Shown here piece by piece: positions 8,864-17,596 of a DNA stretch of 64,000 bases; position 1 is the first letter of the stretch, and every line of letters starts with the position of its first letter. The DNA comes from an uncultured Candidatus Cenarchaeum sp. (GTDB taxonomy: Archaea; Thermoproteota; Nitrososphaeria; Nitrososphaerales; Nitrosopumilaceae). A program made the position numbers and the translations under genes. The stretch lies in contig OY282369.1 of the NCBI GenBank assembly GCA_958295735.1, positions 1,224,161 through 1,288,160 on the forward strand, given 5' to 3'. The notes beneath the pieces were generated by a model. The model was not told the DNA's origin. It saw nothing but the letters and a program-made list of their open reading frames with translations, and made no database searches.

Positions 8864-11113
8864 TCACGGCGCTTCACGGGGCGAGTCCAGCCTGCGTATC
8901 CTGCGATAAAGATCCTTCAGGTGTGCAGAATCCATGTCTATTATCGGCTCGTACATGAACGAGTTCAGGTGTATCGCCTCGTGGACTGTCAGGTTCACCT
9001 CGTCGAGAGTGTCGGCGACGGTGGGGGATCCCGCCCCATCGGCTTCGCGCGCCGCCAGGTCGGGAAACTTGCGCTTGAATTCTTTGATCAGCTCGTACGT
9101 CCGGGGGTTGTGTGCGGGCGGAAGCGAGTCGCCGAATAGCTCGCGCGCCATGAAGCGTTCCGCCCGGATCCTGATCCCCACGGACAGCACGATTTTGTCC
9201 GACAAATCGTTGCCGCCGTCGGGTTCCAAGCACACGTCGGCCTCCAGGCACCCGTCGGCCTCGTCGCACATTATGTCCAGCATGCGGCGCTCTCGGCATT
9301 CCTTGAGGACTTGCGAGCAGTCGGATTTGGGAAACGTGGCGCATATGATGCCGAGCAGATCGCCTACCGTGATCCCGATCGTGTCGCCCCTCCAGTGCAG
9401 CAGCGACGTGAGTTTCTTGTAGTGATCTTTGTCGCTTTTCGTGTATTCTACGATGTTGCGCGCAAACGGTACTGCGGCGATGAGGTTTTTTGGGTCATTC
9501 AGGCCGCTCACAATGCGGCCGAGCGGATTTCTTATGTTCGAGGCCGGAGTGAATTCGACCATCTTGTCGCGCTTGGAGGCAAAATAGCAGTTTTTGTCGC
9601 GCACGATTCTTCTGAGGAGCACGGTTCTGAAGAAATCGAAGTTGTGCGTGAGTATTACGAGGTGGAAGAACTTTTCTTCCGATATTTCGTGGAGGTACTG
9701 GATTATGGCGTGCTTGTGCTTGTAGTCGAAGGAGTCGGCAACGTCGTCGACGACTATCACGGTTTCCTGCCTGTCGCGCCTGCGTTTTTCAATCTCGAAG
9801 AGCACGGTCAGCAGGTAGAACGCTTTCAGCTCCCCGGTACTCAGGCTGCCGTGCAAGAGATCGCGCTCCACCGTTTCAGTTCTTCCGCTTTCGGCGAATT
9901 CGAACTGCAGGGCAGGAATGCTGCCGTCCAGCACCGCGTGCGACCTGTTTGTGACTGAGATTGTGAAGGGCACGGAAAACCGCCGCTTGAAGTTCCTCAC
10001 CACCTCGTCCCACGCCGCGCTTTCCTTTTGCGCCCTGTCCACCATCTCCTGCAGGCGGGCCTTTTGCGACTTGTAGTAGTCCACCAGCCCGTCGACAAGA
10101 TCGGAGGCCTCGGCGAGGTAGGACATCCAGAACTTTCGCCGCAGGGAGGCGGGGTCGTCGAGCTCCTGCAGTATGTGCTTGTGCTCTGCCACGCACCGGC
10201 GGAACTCCTTTGTGTCCTCGTGGGGAGACAGCAGCTTGTCGATGTCTTGCCATTCGGCATCCATTTTCGCGTTGATTGTTATCATTTCCTCCTCAACGAT
10301 CTTGTCGAAGGCCTGCTTGTTTTTCGCCTCCGCGGGCGGGCCCCCGTACTGCGAGTTCAGGTTTACGGAATGGTCGGCCTTGAAAAATCCAGAATTTTCC
10401 AGTTTGGTCCCGACCGCGGCCGCGCCGCTGTGGTCAAACGCGGGCGCGAAGTACGGCGACTGGTCTAGCAGAAGACGGTATTTTTGCACGTACGCGCCGA
10501 GGCTTTTCTTAAAAACCGGGTTCTCCAGCAGTTTCTGGCCCCTGGACGAGAATATCGCCTCGTATTTTATGCCCGCAAGGCGCTCGTCGCCGTCCGGATA
10601 GTTCCCGTTGTACGACTCAAGCACGGCGAATATCTTATCCACGGACCCGCGTGCTCCCGCGAGGTCGTCCAGGAGCTTGCCTTCTGTTTCGGCTCGTTTT
10701 GTTCCGGACTTGCTAGAAAGTGCCTTGATCAGCATCTGCCTGCGGCGGTTCAGCTCTGACATCAGGGCAGAATATTCGCGCCGAAGTTCCTCCTCGCTCG
10801 CCAGTATGAGGGAGGACGTGTCCTCCATTTTTGGGACGTCGCTGTCGTCGTACGGGCTTATGACAAGAATTGCATCCCCCGACAGTTCGCGCCCCCGCTC
10901 GTCACGTATGCTCCTGACTGCCTTCCTGTCCGTGAATATTCTGTCGCGGGATAGTTTGTCTTGCCTCTGGTCTCGAAGCGTCCTGGCCAAGGACGACTTC
11001 ATCGTGCCGTTCGAGGCGTATATCGCCACGTGCCCGCATTGCCCGAAGCTGAATTTGTGCTCCAGGCCGCGTATGCCGTAACAGTTCTCCAGTTTGATAT
11101 CGATCTCGTTCAT
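8864..11113 (-). CDS. ABC/AAA_13-like ATPase (RloC/PrrC-like fold), copy 1
   Basis: The 749-residue reading starts at the ATG beginning MNEIDIKLENCYGIRGL, chosen because the paralogue at 15004 begins at the same point. The P-loop is IYASNGTMKSSLARTL (residues 31-46), with Met where GxxGxGK[ST] normally has Gly. Coiled-coil-rich sequence follows, then an ABC signature-like LSTGE, a Walker B VIVVDDVADSFD and an H-loop ILTHNFDFFR. The C-terminus contains HLNSFMYEPIIDMD, also present in copy 2. These features place it with the SMC/RloC/PrrC-like ATPases common in phage-exclusion loci. No HEPN or nuclease motif is obvious in the C-terminal part, so the effector activity is unknown. It may act with the GHKL gene downstream. 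Confidence 0.7.
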   Translation of the reverse strand: MNEIDIKLENCYGIRGLEHKFSFGQCGHVAIYASNGTMKSSLARTLRDQRQDKLSRDRIFTDRKAVRSIRDERGRELSGDAILVISPYDDSDVPKMEDTSSLILASEEELRREYSALMSELNRRRQMLIKALSSKSGTKRAETEGKLLDDLAGARGSVDKIFAVLESYNGNYPDGDERLAGIKYEAIFSSRGQKLLENPVFKKSLGAYVQKYRLLLDQSPYFAPAFDHSGAAAVGTKLENSGFFKADHSVNLNSQYGGPPAEAKNKQAFDKIVEEEMITINAKMDAEWQDIDKLLSPHEDTKEFRRCVAEHKHILQELDDPASLRRKFWMSYLAEASDLVDGLVDYYKSQKARLQEMVDRAQKESAAWDEVVRNFKRRFSVPFTISVTNRSHAVLDGSIPALQFEFAESGRTETVERDLLHGSLSTGELKAFYLLTVLFEIEKRRRDRQETVIVVDDVADSFDYKHKHAIIQYLHEISEEKFFHLVILTHNFDFFRTVLLRRIVRDKNCYFASKRDKMVEFTPASNIRNPLGRIVSGLNDPKNLIAAVPFARNIVEYTKSDKDHYKKLTSLLHWRGDTIGITVGDLLGIICATFPKSDCSQVLKECRERRMLDIMCDEADGCLEADVCLEPDGGNDLSDKIVLSVGIRIRAERFMARELFGDSLPPAHNPRTYELIKEFKRKFPDLAAREADGAGSPTVADTLDEVNLTVHEAIHLNSFMYEPIIDMDSAHLKDLYRRIRRLDSPREAP

Positions 11114-12414
11114 GGTTGAACGCCCCTTAGGCCCCGATGCCGTGTCGTGTACGCGGGGCGGATCCCGGTTTTGTGGCCCGTTTTGGGCGGTTTGAACCCG
11201 CGTTTTTCGCCGCCCCGCCCCCGCATCCCTGCGGCGGGCCGCGGGCCCAGCGGGCGCCGCGCGCCGCGGTGATCGCATCCCGCGCGCGTTGCGTGCACGC
11301 GGGCCCCGCCGATGCCGGCGCGCGCTTCGTCGAAGCCCGGATGCCCCCGCGCGCCGGTTTTTGCTTTGGACGACTTTGGGGGGGCCGCGTGCACGCGCGG
11401 CTTTGGCGCGCCGGAGCGGGGAATTCCGGGCCGGCGTTTGGCGCCCCTGCCGCTACCCGAGACTCCCCGCCGGCGCGCGGTTGCCTTTGCAGGCGCCGAC
11501 GTCCGGGTCGGGCGCACCGGCAGCACGGCTGGCCGCCGCGTTGTCCTAGCACCCCGGAGCGGCGGCCTCGGCCCCAGTGCGGGGGACAGGCGGCCGCCGC
11601 CGCGGCGCGCGGCCCCGGTTCGCGCGCGTGCGCCTCCCCGCGCGCGCAACGTGCCCTGGGGCGGCCCGCGATCGGGGGGGTGCGCGGCCACTTCGGCAAC
11701 GGATCTGGAGACTCCTGCCGCCATTCCGGGCCTAGCGCCCCGGTTCAGGGCCGCGCCCTCCCCGCGCCCCCGGTTGCTGGAAAGCGCGCGCCGGCTACCG
11801 ATCTCGCTTCGCGGTCCGGCGGGACGGATGAGGGGGAGGGGCGCGGCAGACGCGGAGAAGCGGAGTGGCTCAAGCGCGTTCGCACGGCCTGTCTGTCCCC
11901 GCGCGGACATCCGGCCGGCGTGCGCATCAATCCCAAGCTCAAAGACGTCCCCGGCGCCCGCGAGCCGCGCATCCGCCCTTGTCGCTACGCGGTCAGAAGG
12001 ACGGGCATTGCCCGAGCAAATAGGCCATGGCGTGAAATACTGCGGCGAGCGAAACGCGAGGGGATTTGGCCGAAGCGTGCCGTGTGGGGGAGGCGCGGGC
12101 TGCCCCGCCACCCGCTCATTCTCGCTTGCGGTGGGAACCTCGGTAATGCTGGCGGCCCCGCCGCCGCCGCCGCCGCCGCCGCCGTCTCCCGCACGATTGG
12201 CCGGCTCGTCCATGCCTGAACCTGATAAACAGCCTCCTTTATACATTTTGTATGTTATTCCCGCACGACAATAAAAAAACCAAGACAAGTGGTGTAGCAC
12301 CTAGTCAGGCCTGCGCGAGCCGCAAACCGCCTCTTACCAACTAGACTCCAACCTTATAACCGCGATCCGACGCCGTGAAAAAAGGGTTAAATTCGCGGAA
12401 TTGGATCATAGCGC
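11114..12414. other. Long gene-free stretch upstream of MORC1
   Basis: About 1.3 kb. It includes a (CCG)n microsatellite near 12157-12183 and an A+T-rich patch at 12236-12290. A 396-codon frame on the minus strand has low-complexity composition and no recognisable motif, so I do not call it a gene. The last 75 bp, upstream of MORC1, are duplicated upstream of MORC2 (about 32802-32873). Confidence 0.45.
12387..12393 (+). promoter_or_regulatory. TATA-like box for MORC1
   Basis: TTAAATT lies 22-28 bp before the ATG at 12415, the leaderless spacing seen repeatedly here. The whole 75-bp upstream block, including a second ACCTTATAA motif 30 bp further up, is conserved before MORC2. Confidence 0.6.
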
Positions 12415-14382
12415 ATGGCCGCCGCGGACGTGACCGCCGCGGACGTGACCGCCGCGGACGTGACCGCCGTGGACGTCACCCCCGACCGGAGCCTGTTCAA
12501 GAAGATCGGCCTGGCGGGATACAGGACGGAGCAGGCGGTGGCCGAGCTCGTGGACAACTCCATCGATGCCAGGGTGCGGGGGCGGACGGCCCACATCGAC
12601 GTGGAACTGGACTTTGCGGACGGGGAGATAGAGGTGAGGGACGACTGCTCCGGCATGACCCTCGAAGGGCTGAGGAACGCCATGACCATCGCGGCGGGGG
12701 GCGGGAAGGGCGGCGAGAGCCTTGGAAAGTTCGGCATGGGCATGAAGAGCGCCTGCTCCGCCCTGGGGCGGCGCTTTTCGGTGACTACGGCGAGGGAGGG
12801 AGCCAAAAAGGAGCATGCGGTGGTGTACGACGAGGACGAATGGCTGGCCGGCGGGTCCAGGGAATGGAAGTTCGACGTGAGGTCGGCCGAGAAGAACAAG
12901 CCGCGGAGCGGGACCGTCGTGAAGGTGGAGATGCTCAGCGTGCCGCTGTACCCCAACCAGGCGACCAACTTCAGGAGGCGGTTCGGCATGAGGTACGGGC
13001 CGTACCTGGAGCGCGGGGAGGTCGCGCTGCGGGTCAACTCCCGCGGCTGCGCTCCCGCCGAGACGGAGCTGGACGGGGAGAGGAGCCCGTTCGAGATCGC
13101 GCTGGCGGACGGGAACAGGATCACCGGCTGGGTGGGGCTGCTCAAGCGGAGGTCCGTGAAGGGCGACTACGGGATCCACCTGTACAGGAGGGGCCGGCTC
13201 GTCAGGGCGTTCGAGAAGTTCGGGATTGGGAGTCACCCGTCCGCCGCCAAGACGGTGGGCGAGGCCCACCTGGACCACGTCCCCGTGAACTTCCACAAGA
13301 CGGGGTTCATAGAGGACTCTCCCGAATACGCGGAGGCCGAGGCCGCGTTCAGGAAAGACCCGGCGGTGGCCCGCGCGCTCAGGGAGTCCGCGCGGAGCGG
13401 GAAGGGAGGAGGGGCGGCCGAGATAGGGCGGTTCTTGGGCGGCCCCGCGGGCGGGGCGCGCATCGCCGCGCGCGTGAGCTCGGACGCGGCGGGGAGGATG
13501 CTCGGGGAGGCAGGGAGCTTCGTCGTGAAGGGGCTCCCCGGCAAGGCCGAGATGAGGTTCGTCTCGGGCGGGCCCGCACTGTACTCGGCGGAAAAGGACG
13601 GGGACACGCTGATGATCACGGTCAACCGCGACAGCCGCGCGTTCCAGACGGTGAAGAATCCCCTGTCCTTGATAGGCGTGATAAAGAGCGAGGCGGGGCT
13701 GGCCATGGAGGAACCAGGGAGGCACGAGAGGTTCTTGGAGGCCAGGAACAGGGCGTGGCTCGATCTGGCGCCCCGCGGCGCCGGACGTGATAGCGATCAT
13801 CTCCCGGGCGCCGCGGGGAGGAGGAGGGGCCCCGTGGCGCCGGACTATTCGCTGGACCAGAGGCTGATCGGGGTGCACGACCTGCTGGAGGAGAGGTTTC
13901 CCCACCCGTTCCAGTTCACCGGCCTGAGCACGCTGGCCCCGTTCCTGCACAATACCTACGCCGTGATGGTGTACAACGTGCAGACGGCCAGGGGCTCCGG
14001 GGCCGAGCTGCAGGAGATGGTGGCCGAGGGAATCGGCGGGGAGGAGGAGCCCGTGGTGCTGCACGAGCCGGGCCGCAGGGAGATGGCCACCGCCGTCAGC
14101 CTCACGCGGGGAAAGCCGATCGTGGTGATCCGGGAGCGCGCGGAAGAGCCGGTCACCACGTGGGCATCCCCCGAAAAGGCGTGGCTTGACTTGTTCTTCG
14201 AGGTGGAGGGCAGGGGCACCAGGGTCTACCGCGACGAGCTGGCTCCGATGCTGGCCGAACTGGTGGACGCGAACCACGTCGACTTGGGCAGGCTGGAGTC
14301 GCTGGCCAAGCGCAGGAGGCTGCTCGGCAAGGTGCGGGGCCACCTAGAGGCCGCGGGATGGCAGGACACGCCGCGCGCCTGA
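12415..14382 (+). CDS. Prokaryotic MORC-like GHKL ATPase, copy 1
   Basis: This 655-residue protein carries a GHKL ATPase with N-box AVAELVDNSIDARV (residues 41-54, Glu44 and Asn48), VRDDCSGM near 75 as the DxGxG-type motif, and the lid GKFGMGMKSA near 104. A transducer-like region follows with HLDHVPVNFHKTGFIEDS. This arrangement matches MutL/MORC-type ATPases of restriction and defence loci. The N-terminus is lengthened by four copies of a 15-bp repeat encoding A(A/V)DVT, which copy 2 lacks apart from one unit. Downstream is a decayed IS481-type transposase and then AAA_13-like copy 2 in the same direction. Copy 2 is nearly the same through most of its length, so the pair is a fairly recent duplication. 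Confidence 0.75.
   Translation: MAAADVTAADVTAADVTAVDVTPDRSLFKKIGLAGYRTEQAVAELVDNSIDARVRGRTAHIDVELDFADGEIEVRDDCSGMTLEGLRNAMTIAAGGGKGGESLGKFGMGMKSACSALGRRFSVTTAREGAKKEHAVVYDEDEWLAGGSREWKFDVRSAEKNKPRSGTVVKVEMLSVPLYPNQATNFRRRFGMRYGPYLERGEVALRVNSRGCAPAETELDGERSPFEIALADGNRITGWVGLLKRRSVKGDYGIHLYRRGRLVRAFEKFGIGSHPSAAKTVGEAHLDHVPVNFHKTGFIEDSPEYAEAEAAFRKDPAVARALRESARSGKGGGAAEIGRFLGGPAGGARIAARVSSDAAGRMLGEAGSFVVKGLPGKAEMRFVSGGPALYSAEKDGDTLMITVNRDSRAFQTVKNPLSLIGVIKSEAGLAMEEPGRHERFLEARNRAWLDLAPRGAGRDSDHLPGAAGRRRGPVAPDYSLDQRLIGVHDLLEERFPHPFQFTGLSTLAPFLHNTYAVMVYNVQTARGSGAELQEMVAEGIGGEEEPVVLHEPGRREMATAVSLTRGKPIVVIRERAEEPVTTWASPEKAWLDLFFEVEGRGTRVYRDELAPMLAELVDANHVDLGRLESLAKRRRLLGKVRGHLEAAGWQDTPRA
12421..12480 (+). 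repeat. 15-bp in-frame tandem repeat, four units
   Basis: Unit GCCGCGGACGTGACC; three exact copies and one variant. It encodes A-(A/V)-D-V-T at the MORC1 N-terminus. MORC2 retains only the last unit, so the array probably expanded after duplication. Confidence 0.9.
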
Positions 14383-14469
14383 TCTGCACGGCGGGAGAGG
14401 CGGGCACGCCGGCTACGAGCGGCTCCCCGACGTAAAGCGGCTCATGGCGCACCGGGACGACGCTTACAG

Positions 14470-14905
14470 GTTCATCCAGCCTACGGCGTGTTCGAGGAGG
14501 CCGCGGGAAAGCACGCCCCGGAGGAGCTTGGCGGGGCCATGGCAGAGCACGGCAAGCTCGCCTCGATCATGACCGGCCACGAGTCCCATTCCTGCGCCAG
14601 TGAGGCGGAGACCGGGAAGCGCGGCAGGACGGAGTTCGAGAGGAGGCTCGCCGAGCTGGGCGTGAAGCAGATCCAGGCGGGGCAGGGCTCCCGGACCAAC
14701 GGCAAGCTGGGGAGGTTACGCGAGGAGATCCAGAGGAAGATCGAGCGGTTCGGCGGGATAGACGAGTTCGTCCGGCAGTACAACCACGACAGGCCCCACG
14801 ACTCCCCGGATCAGGGCACGCTGGAGACGCCTGGAGGCGTTCGCGCGGAAGATGCCCGAAAAGGGGCAAACAGTCAAAGGCGAGTACGCTGGAGAGGTGT
14901 ATCTT
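14470..14905 (+). pseudogene. Decayed IS481-type transposase (C-terminal half)
   Basis: The reading frame retains FERRLAELGVKQIQAG, TNGKLGRLREEIQRKI and FVRQYNHDRPHDSPD, the C-terminal half of an IS481/rve-type DDE transposase including the catalytic-Glu region. The N-terminal half is missing and the second Asp region reads MTGHESHS instead of a T-D-H/N-G-S form, so the enzyme is dead. It separates MORC1 from AAA_13-like copy 2. A related remnant lies at 27092-27640. Confidence 0.6.
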
Positions 14906-15003
14906 GCTGGCCAGGATGCGAAGTGGTTGCGGGATCGCACACCGCCGCACACAAGGTCGTATACTTTTAAGGTGGCCAGATGCGCACCAACAAGACGCAA
15001 ACC

Positions 15004-17325
15004 ATGAAGAAGTTAAGGATCAAGTTAGAAAACTGCTACGGCATCCGTCGCCTTGATTGCGAGTTTGATCTGTCTGACTGCAGACATGTGGCAATCTACG
15101 CTTCAAACGGCACCATGAAGACATCGCTTGCGAAGACTTTCAAAGACGTCAGCAAAGGTGACGAATCGCAAGATCGGATATTTGACAGGCCCTCCATGCG
15201 CACGATAACGAAGGAAAACGACGAAGAGGTGCAACAAGACGGTGTTTTGGTAATTGAATCCCAGGCGAATACCGATGATATGCCTGCCGCATCGTCAGAA
15301 ATATTGGCGAATAAAGAACTGCGAGACGAATACAACGCGATCAGCATGAGCCTCAAGTCCGGCATAGATGGAATCATCAAGGACTTGTCAAAACTGTCAG
15401 GCCTTACAAAAACAAATACCGGCAACAGCATCTTGGAAGATTTTGGCGTGGGTGGCGGATACGAGAGCATTTTTGCAGTATTTCAAGAATATGTGGAGAC
15501 AACTCTCGATCCAAGCGATGACTTGTCAGATGTCAGGTATGCAGATGTGCTGGGCGAGAAGGTTTGGGCGGCGTTAGAGCAGGGCGGCGTTAAGCAGATG
15601 TTGCGCGCATATTTGCAAAAATACAACGAGTTGGTATCGAAATCACCGTACTTGAGCACTACGTTCGACCACAGTAAGGCACAGACGGTTAATCAAAAGC
15701 TTTCAACGACTGGTTTTTTCAAAGCCGAGCATTCTGTAAGCCTCAAGTCCAAAAACGAAAACAGTCGCAGAGAGATAATAAGCGAGGAAGCGTTTAAAAA
15801 ATTTGTTGCCGAAGAAGAGGATAGAATCGAGGCAAAGATGATTCCGGGTTGGAAACAAATCGATGATAAACTTTCCTTCAACATAGAGTTGCAAAGATTC
15901 CGCAGTCGTATGATCACAGACAGGGGCCGCCTATTGAATCTGCTGTTGAATGACCACAAGAGGTTACGCAAGCTCCTATGGTTTAGCTACTTTACGAAAA
16001 CTGACCAAACGCTACGAGATCTGCTTGACTCTTATAAGTTACAAAAAAATGTACATGATCGCCTTGTTAAAAAGGCAAATGAGGAGAAAACTGATTGGGA
16101 CGATGTGGTCAATGTGTTCAAAAAAAGGTTTTCCGTCCCGTTTAATGTGCTAGTTACAAACAGGCCGGGAGCTATCCTTGAAGGCGAGATTCCCACCCTG
16201 GAGTTTCGCTTTTGCGACGCCGGCCATAAAAAAACAATGATGATGGCGGAGTTGGACCTGACCGTGAGTGCCGGCGAATCCCGGGCGGTCTACATACTGA
16301 ATATGCTTTTCAAGATCATGAAGAAGATCAAAGAGAGGAAAGAAACCATCATTGTCTTGGACGATATCGTGGATTCGTTCGACTACGCAAACAAGTACGC
16401 AATAATCCAGTACTTGAAAGAAATCTCAGAAAATGAATTTTTTTACCTGATAATTCTTACCCACAACTTTGACTTTTTCAGGGCCGTGATGGATCGTCAC
16501 GTTGTCGAATACAAGAGATGTTATTATGTAAACAAGACCAACGGCAGAGTGAGCCTCAAAAACGCCCACGACATAAGAACTCTACTGCGCGATATTGTAC
16601 AACACGAGCGTTCTGGCATAGAAAGTGACAAAAGGTTCGTAGCGGCAATCACGTTCGCACGCAACATAGTAGAATACACAAGAGGCAAGGAATGCACAGA
16701 TTACAAAAGGTTGTCATCGTTGCTACACTGGCAACCCGACATGCCAAAGATCTTGGTTTGTGATATACAGGAGACGCTTTGCGACATAATACCGCAAATG
16801 AAGCCCAGACGGCGAGGTGATCTTCGACCTGTTTATGAGTTCATCATGGAAACAGCGCGCAGATGCACGGGATCAGCGAACGACCTACTGTACAACAAAA
16901 TCGTTCTTTCCATAGCGATCAGGATCCAAGTAGAGCGTTTTATTCTGTGCCAGCCGAACCTATGTCGCGATCCGCCATTTGACAGTACAAACACCCACTG
17001 CTTGATCAAACGCTGCAAGAAACTTCGGTTGCCAGAGCCTGTGATCGACATACTGGACGAGGTGGGGATCATGATACCTAGCATAATACACCTCAATGCC
17101 TTTATGTACGAGCCGATCGTCGACATAGATCATACACGCCTACGACGATTGTTCGGCAAAGTGTGTGAGCTGCCTGTAAGGGATCATACCCAGGAAGCGG
17201 CTTACTCCACAGCCGCGGTTGTGGGCTCCAAGGTTGCTGCCCCCGTTGGGTGTGTAGATTCGACTGATGCGCAACAGACCACCCTTGAGCCATTCCTTCC
17301 GAGGCTGCCAGCGATGAACTCATAG
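15004..17325 (+). CDS. ABC/AAA_13-like ATPase (RloC/PrrC-like fold), copy 2, low G+C
   Basis: The 773-residue paralogue of the gene at 8864-11113 shares IYASNGTMKTSLAKTF (P-loop with Met), VSAGESRAVY (signature), IIVLDDIVDSFD (Walker B), ILTHNFDFFR (H-loop) and HLNAFMYEPIVDID near the end. I chose the ATG at 15004 over 14980 because it aligns with copy 1 and suits the TATA-like ATACTTTTAAG at 14960-14970. Its base composition is far lower in G+C (under half by eye) than everything around it and its codons are A/T-ending, so it was probably acquired recently from a different source. The C-terminal 45 residues have no counterpart in copy 1. Probable phage-defence ATPase with unknown effector. 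Confidence 0.7.
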   Translation: MKKLRIKLENCYGIRRLDCEFDLSDCRHVAIYASNGTMKTSLAKTFKDVSKGDESQDRIFDRPSMRTITKENDEEVQQDGVLVIESQANTDDMPAASSEILANKELRDEYNAISMSLKSGIDGIIKDLSKLSGLTKTNTGNSILEDFGVGGGYESIFAVFQEYVETTLDPSDDLSDVRYADVLGEKVWAALEQGGVKQMLRAYLQKYNELVSKSPYLSTTFDHSKAQTVNQKLSTTGFFKAEHSVSLKSKNENSRREIISEEAFKKFVAEEEDRIEAKMIPGWKQIDDKLSFNIELQRFRSRMITDRGRLLNLLLNDHKRLRKLLWFSYFTKTDQTLRDLLDSYKLQKNVHDRLVKKANEEKTDWDDVVNVFKKRFSVPFNVLVTNRPGAILEGEIPTLEFRFCDAGHKKTMMMAELDLTVSAGESRAVYILNMLFKIMKKIKERKETIIVLDDIVDSFDYANKYAIIQYLKEISENEFFYLIILTHNFDFFRAVMDRHVVEYKRCYYVNKTNGRVSLKNAHDIRTLLRDIVQHERSGIESDKRFVAAITFARNIVEYTRGKECTDYKRLSSLLHWQPDMPKILVCDIQETLCDIIPQMKPRRRGDLRPVYEFIMETARRCTGSANDLLYNKIVLSIAIRIQVERFILCQPNLCRDPPFDSTNTHCLIKRCKKLRLPEPVIDILDEVGIMIPSIIHLNAFMYEPIVDIDHTRLRRLFGKVCELPVRDHTQEAAYSTAAVVGSKVAAPVGCVDSTDAQQTTLEPFLPRLPAMNS

Positions 17326-17408
17326 AATTGTCAGCGCGGCCTGCACATGTCCGTCGTGCTTGCAGGCATCGCGCCGCAGTGCGCATCCTCTCTTTCGTAA
17401 GCGGCTCC

Positions 17409-17509
17409 CGCCCGCTCCGACAGTCAGACGCCGCCGTCGCTTGGTTCCTATCAAGGACTAGGGCACTTCCATGTCTCCGCCCGCTCCGACAGTCAGACGC
17501 CGCCGTCGC
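17409..17509. repeat. 32-bp direct repeat pair, CRISPR-like spacing
   Basis: CGCCCGCTCCGACAGTCAGA and the next 12 bases occur at 17409-17440 and again at 17478-17509, separated by 37 bp of unrelated sequence. The geometry resembles one CRISPR repeat-spacer-repeat unit, but there is no third repeat and no cas gene in the window. It could equally be a duplicated island remnant. Confidence 0.6.
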
Positions 17510-17596
17510 CCCCACACTGTTAATAGTAATGACTCATCCCCCATCCGAAGCGTCGGTGCGGCCCCGCCAGCAATCAAGCGCCTAGCGCGCTTGGGC

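Noticed and set aside
11110-12300. 396-codon minus-strand frame
   Set aside because: Low-complexity Gly/Arg/Ala sequence with a CCG-repeat-derived Gly run and no motif; it overlaps the true start region of the AAA_13-like gene.
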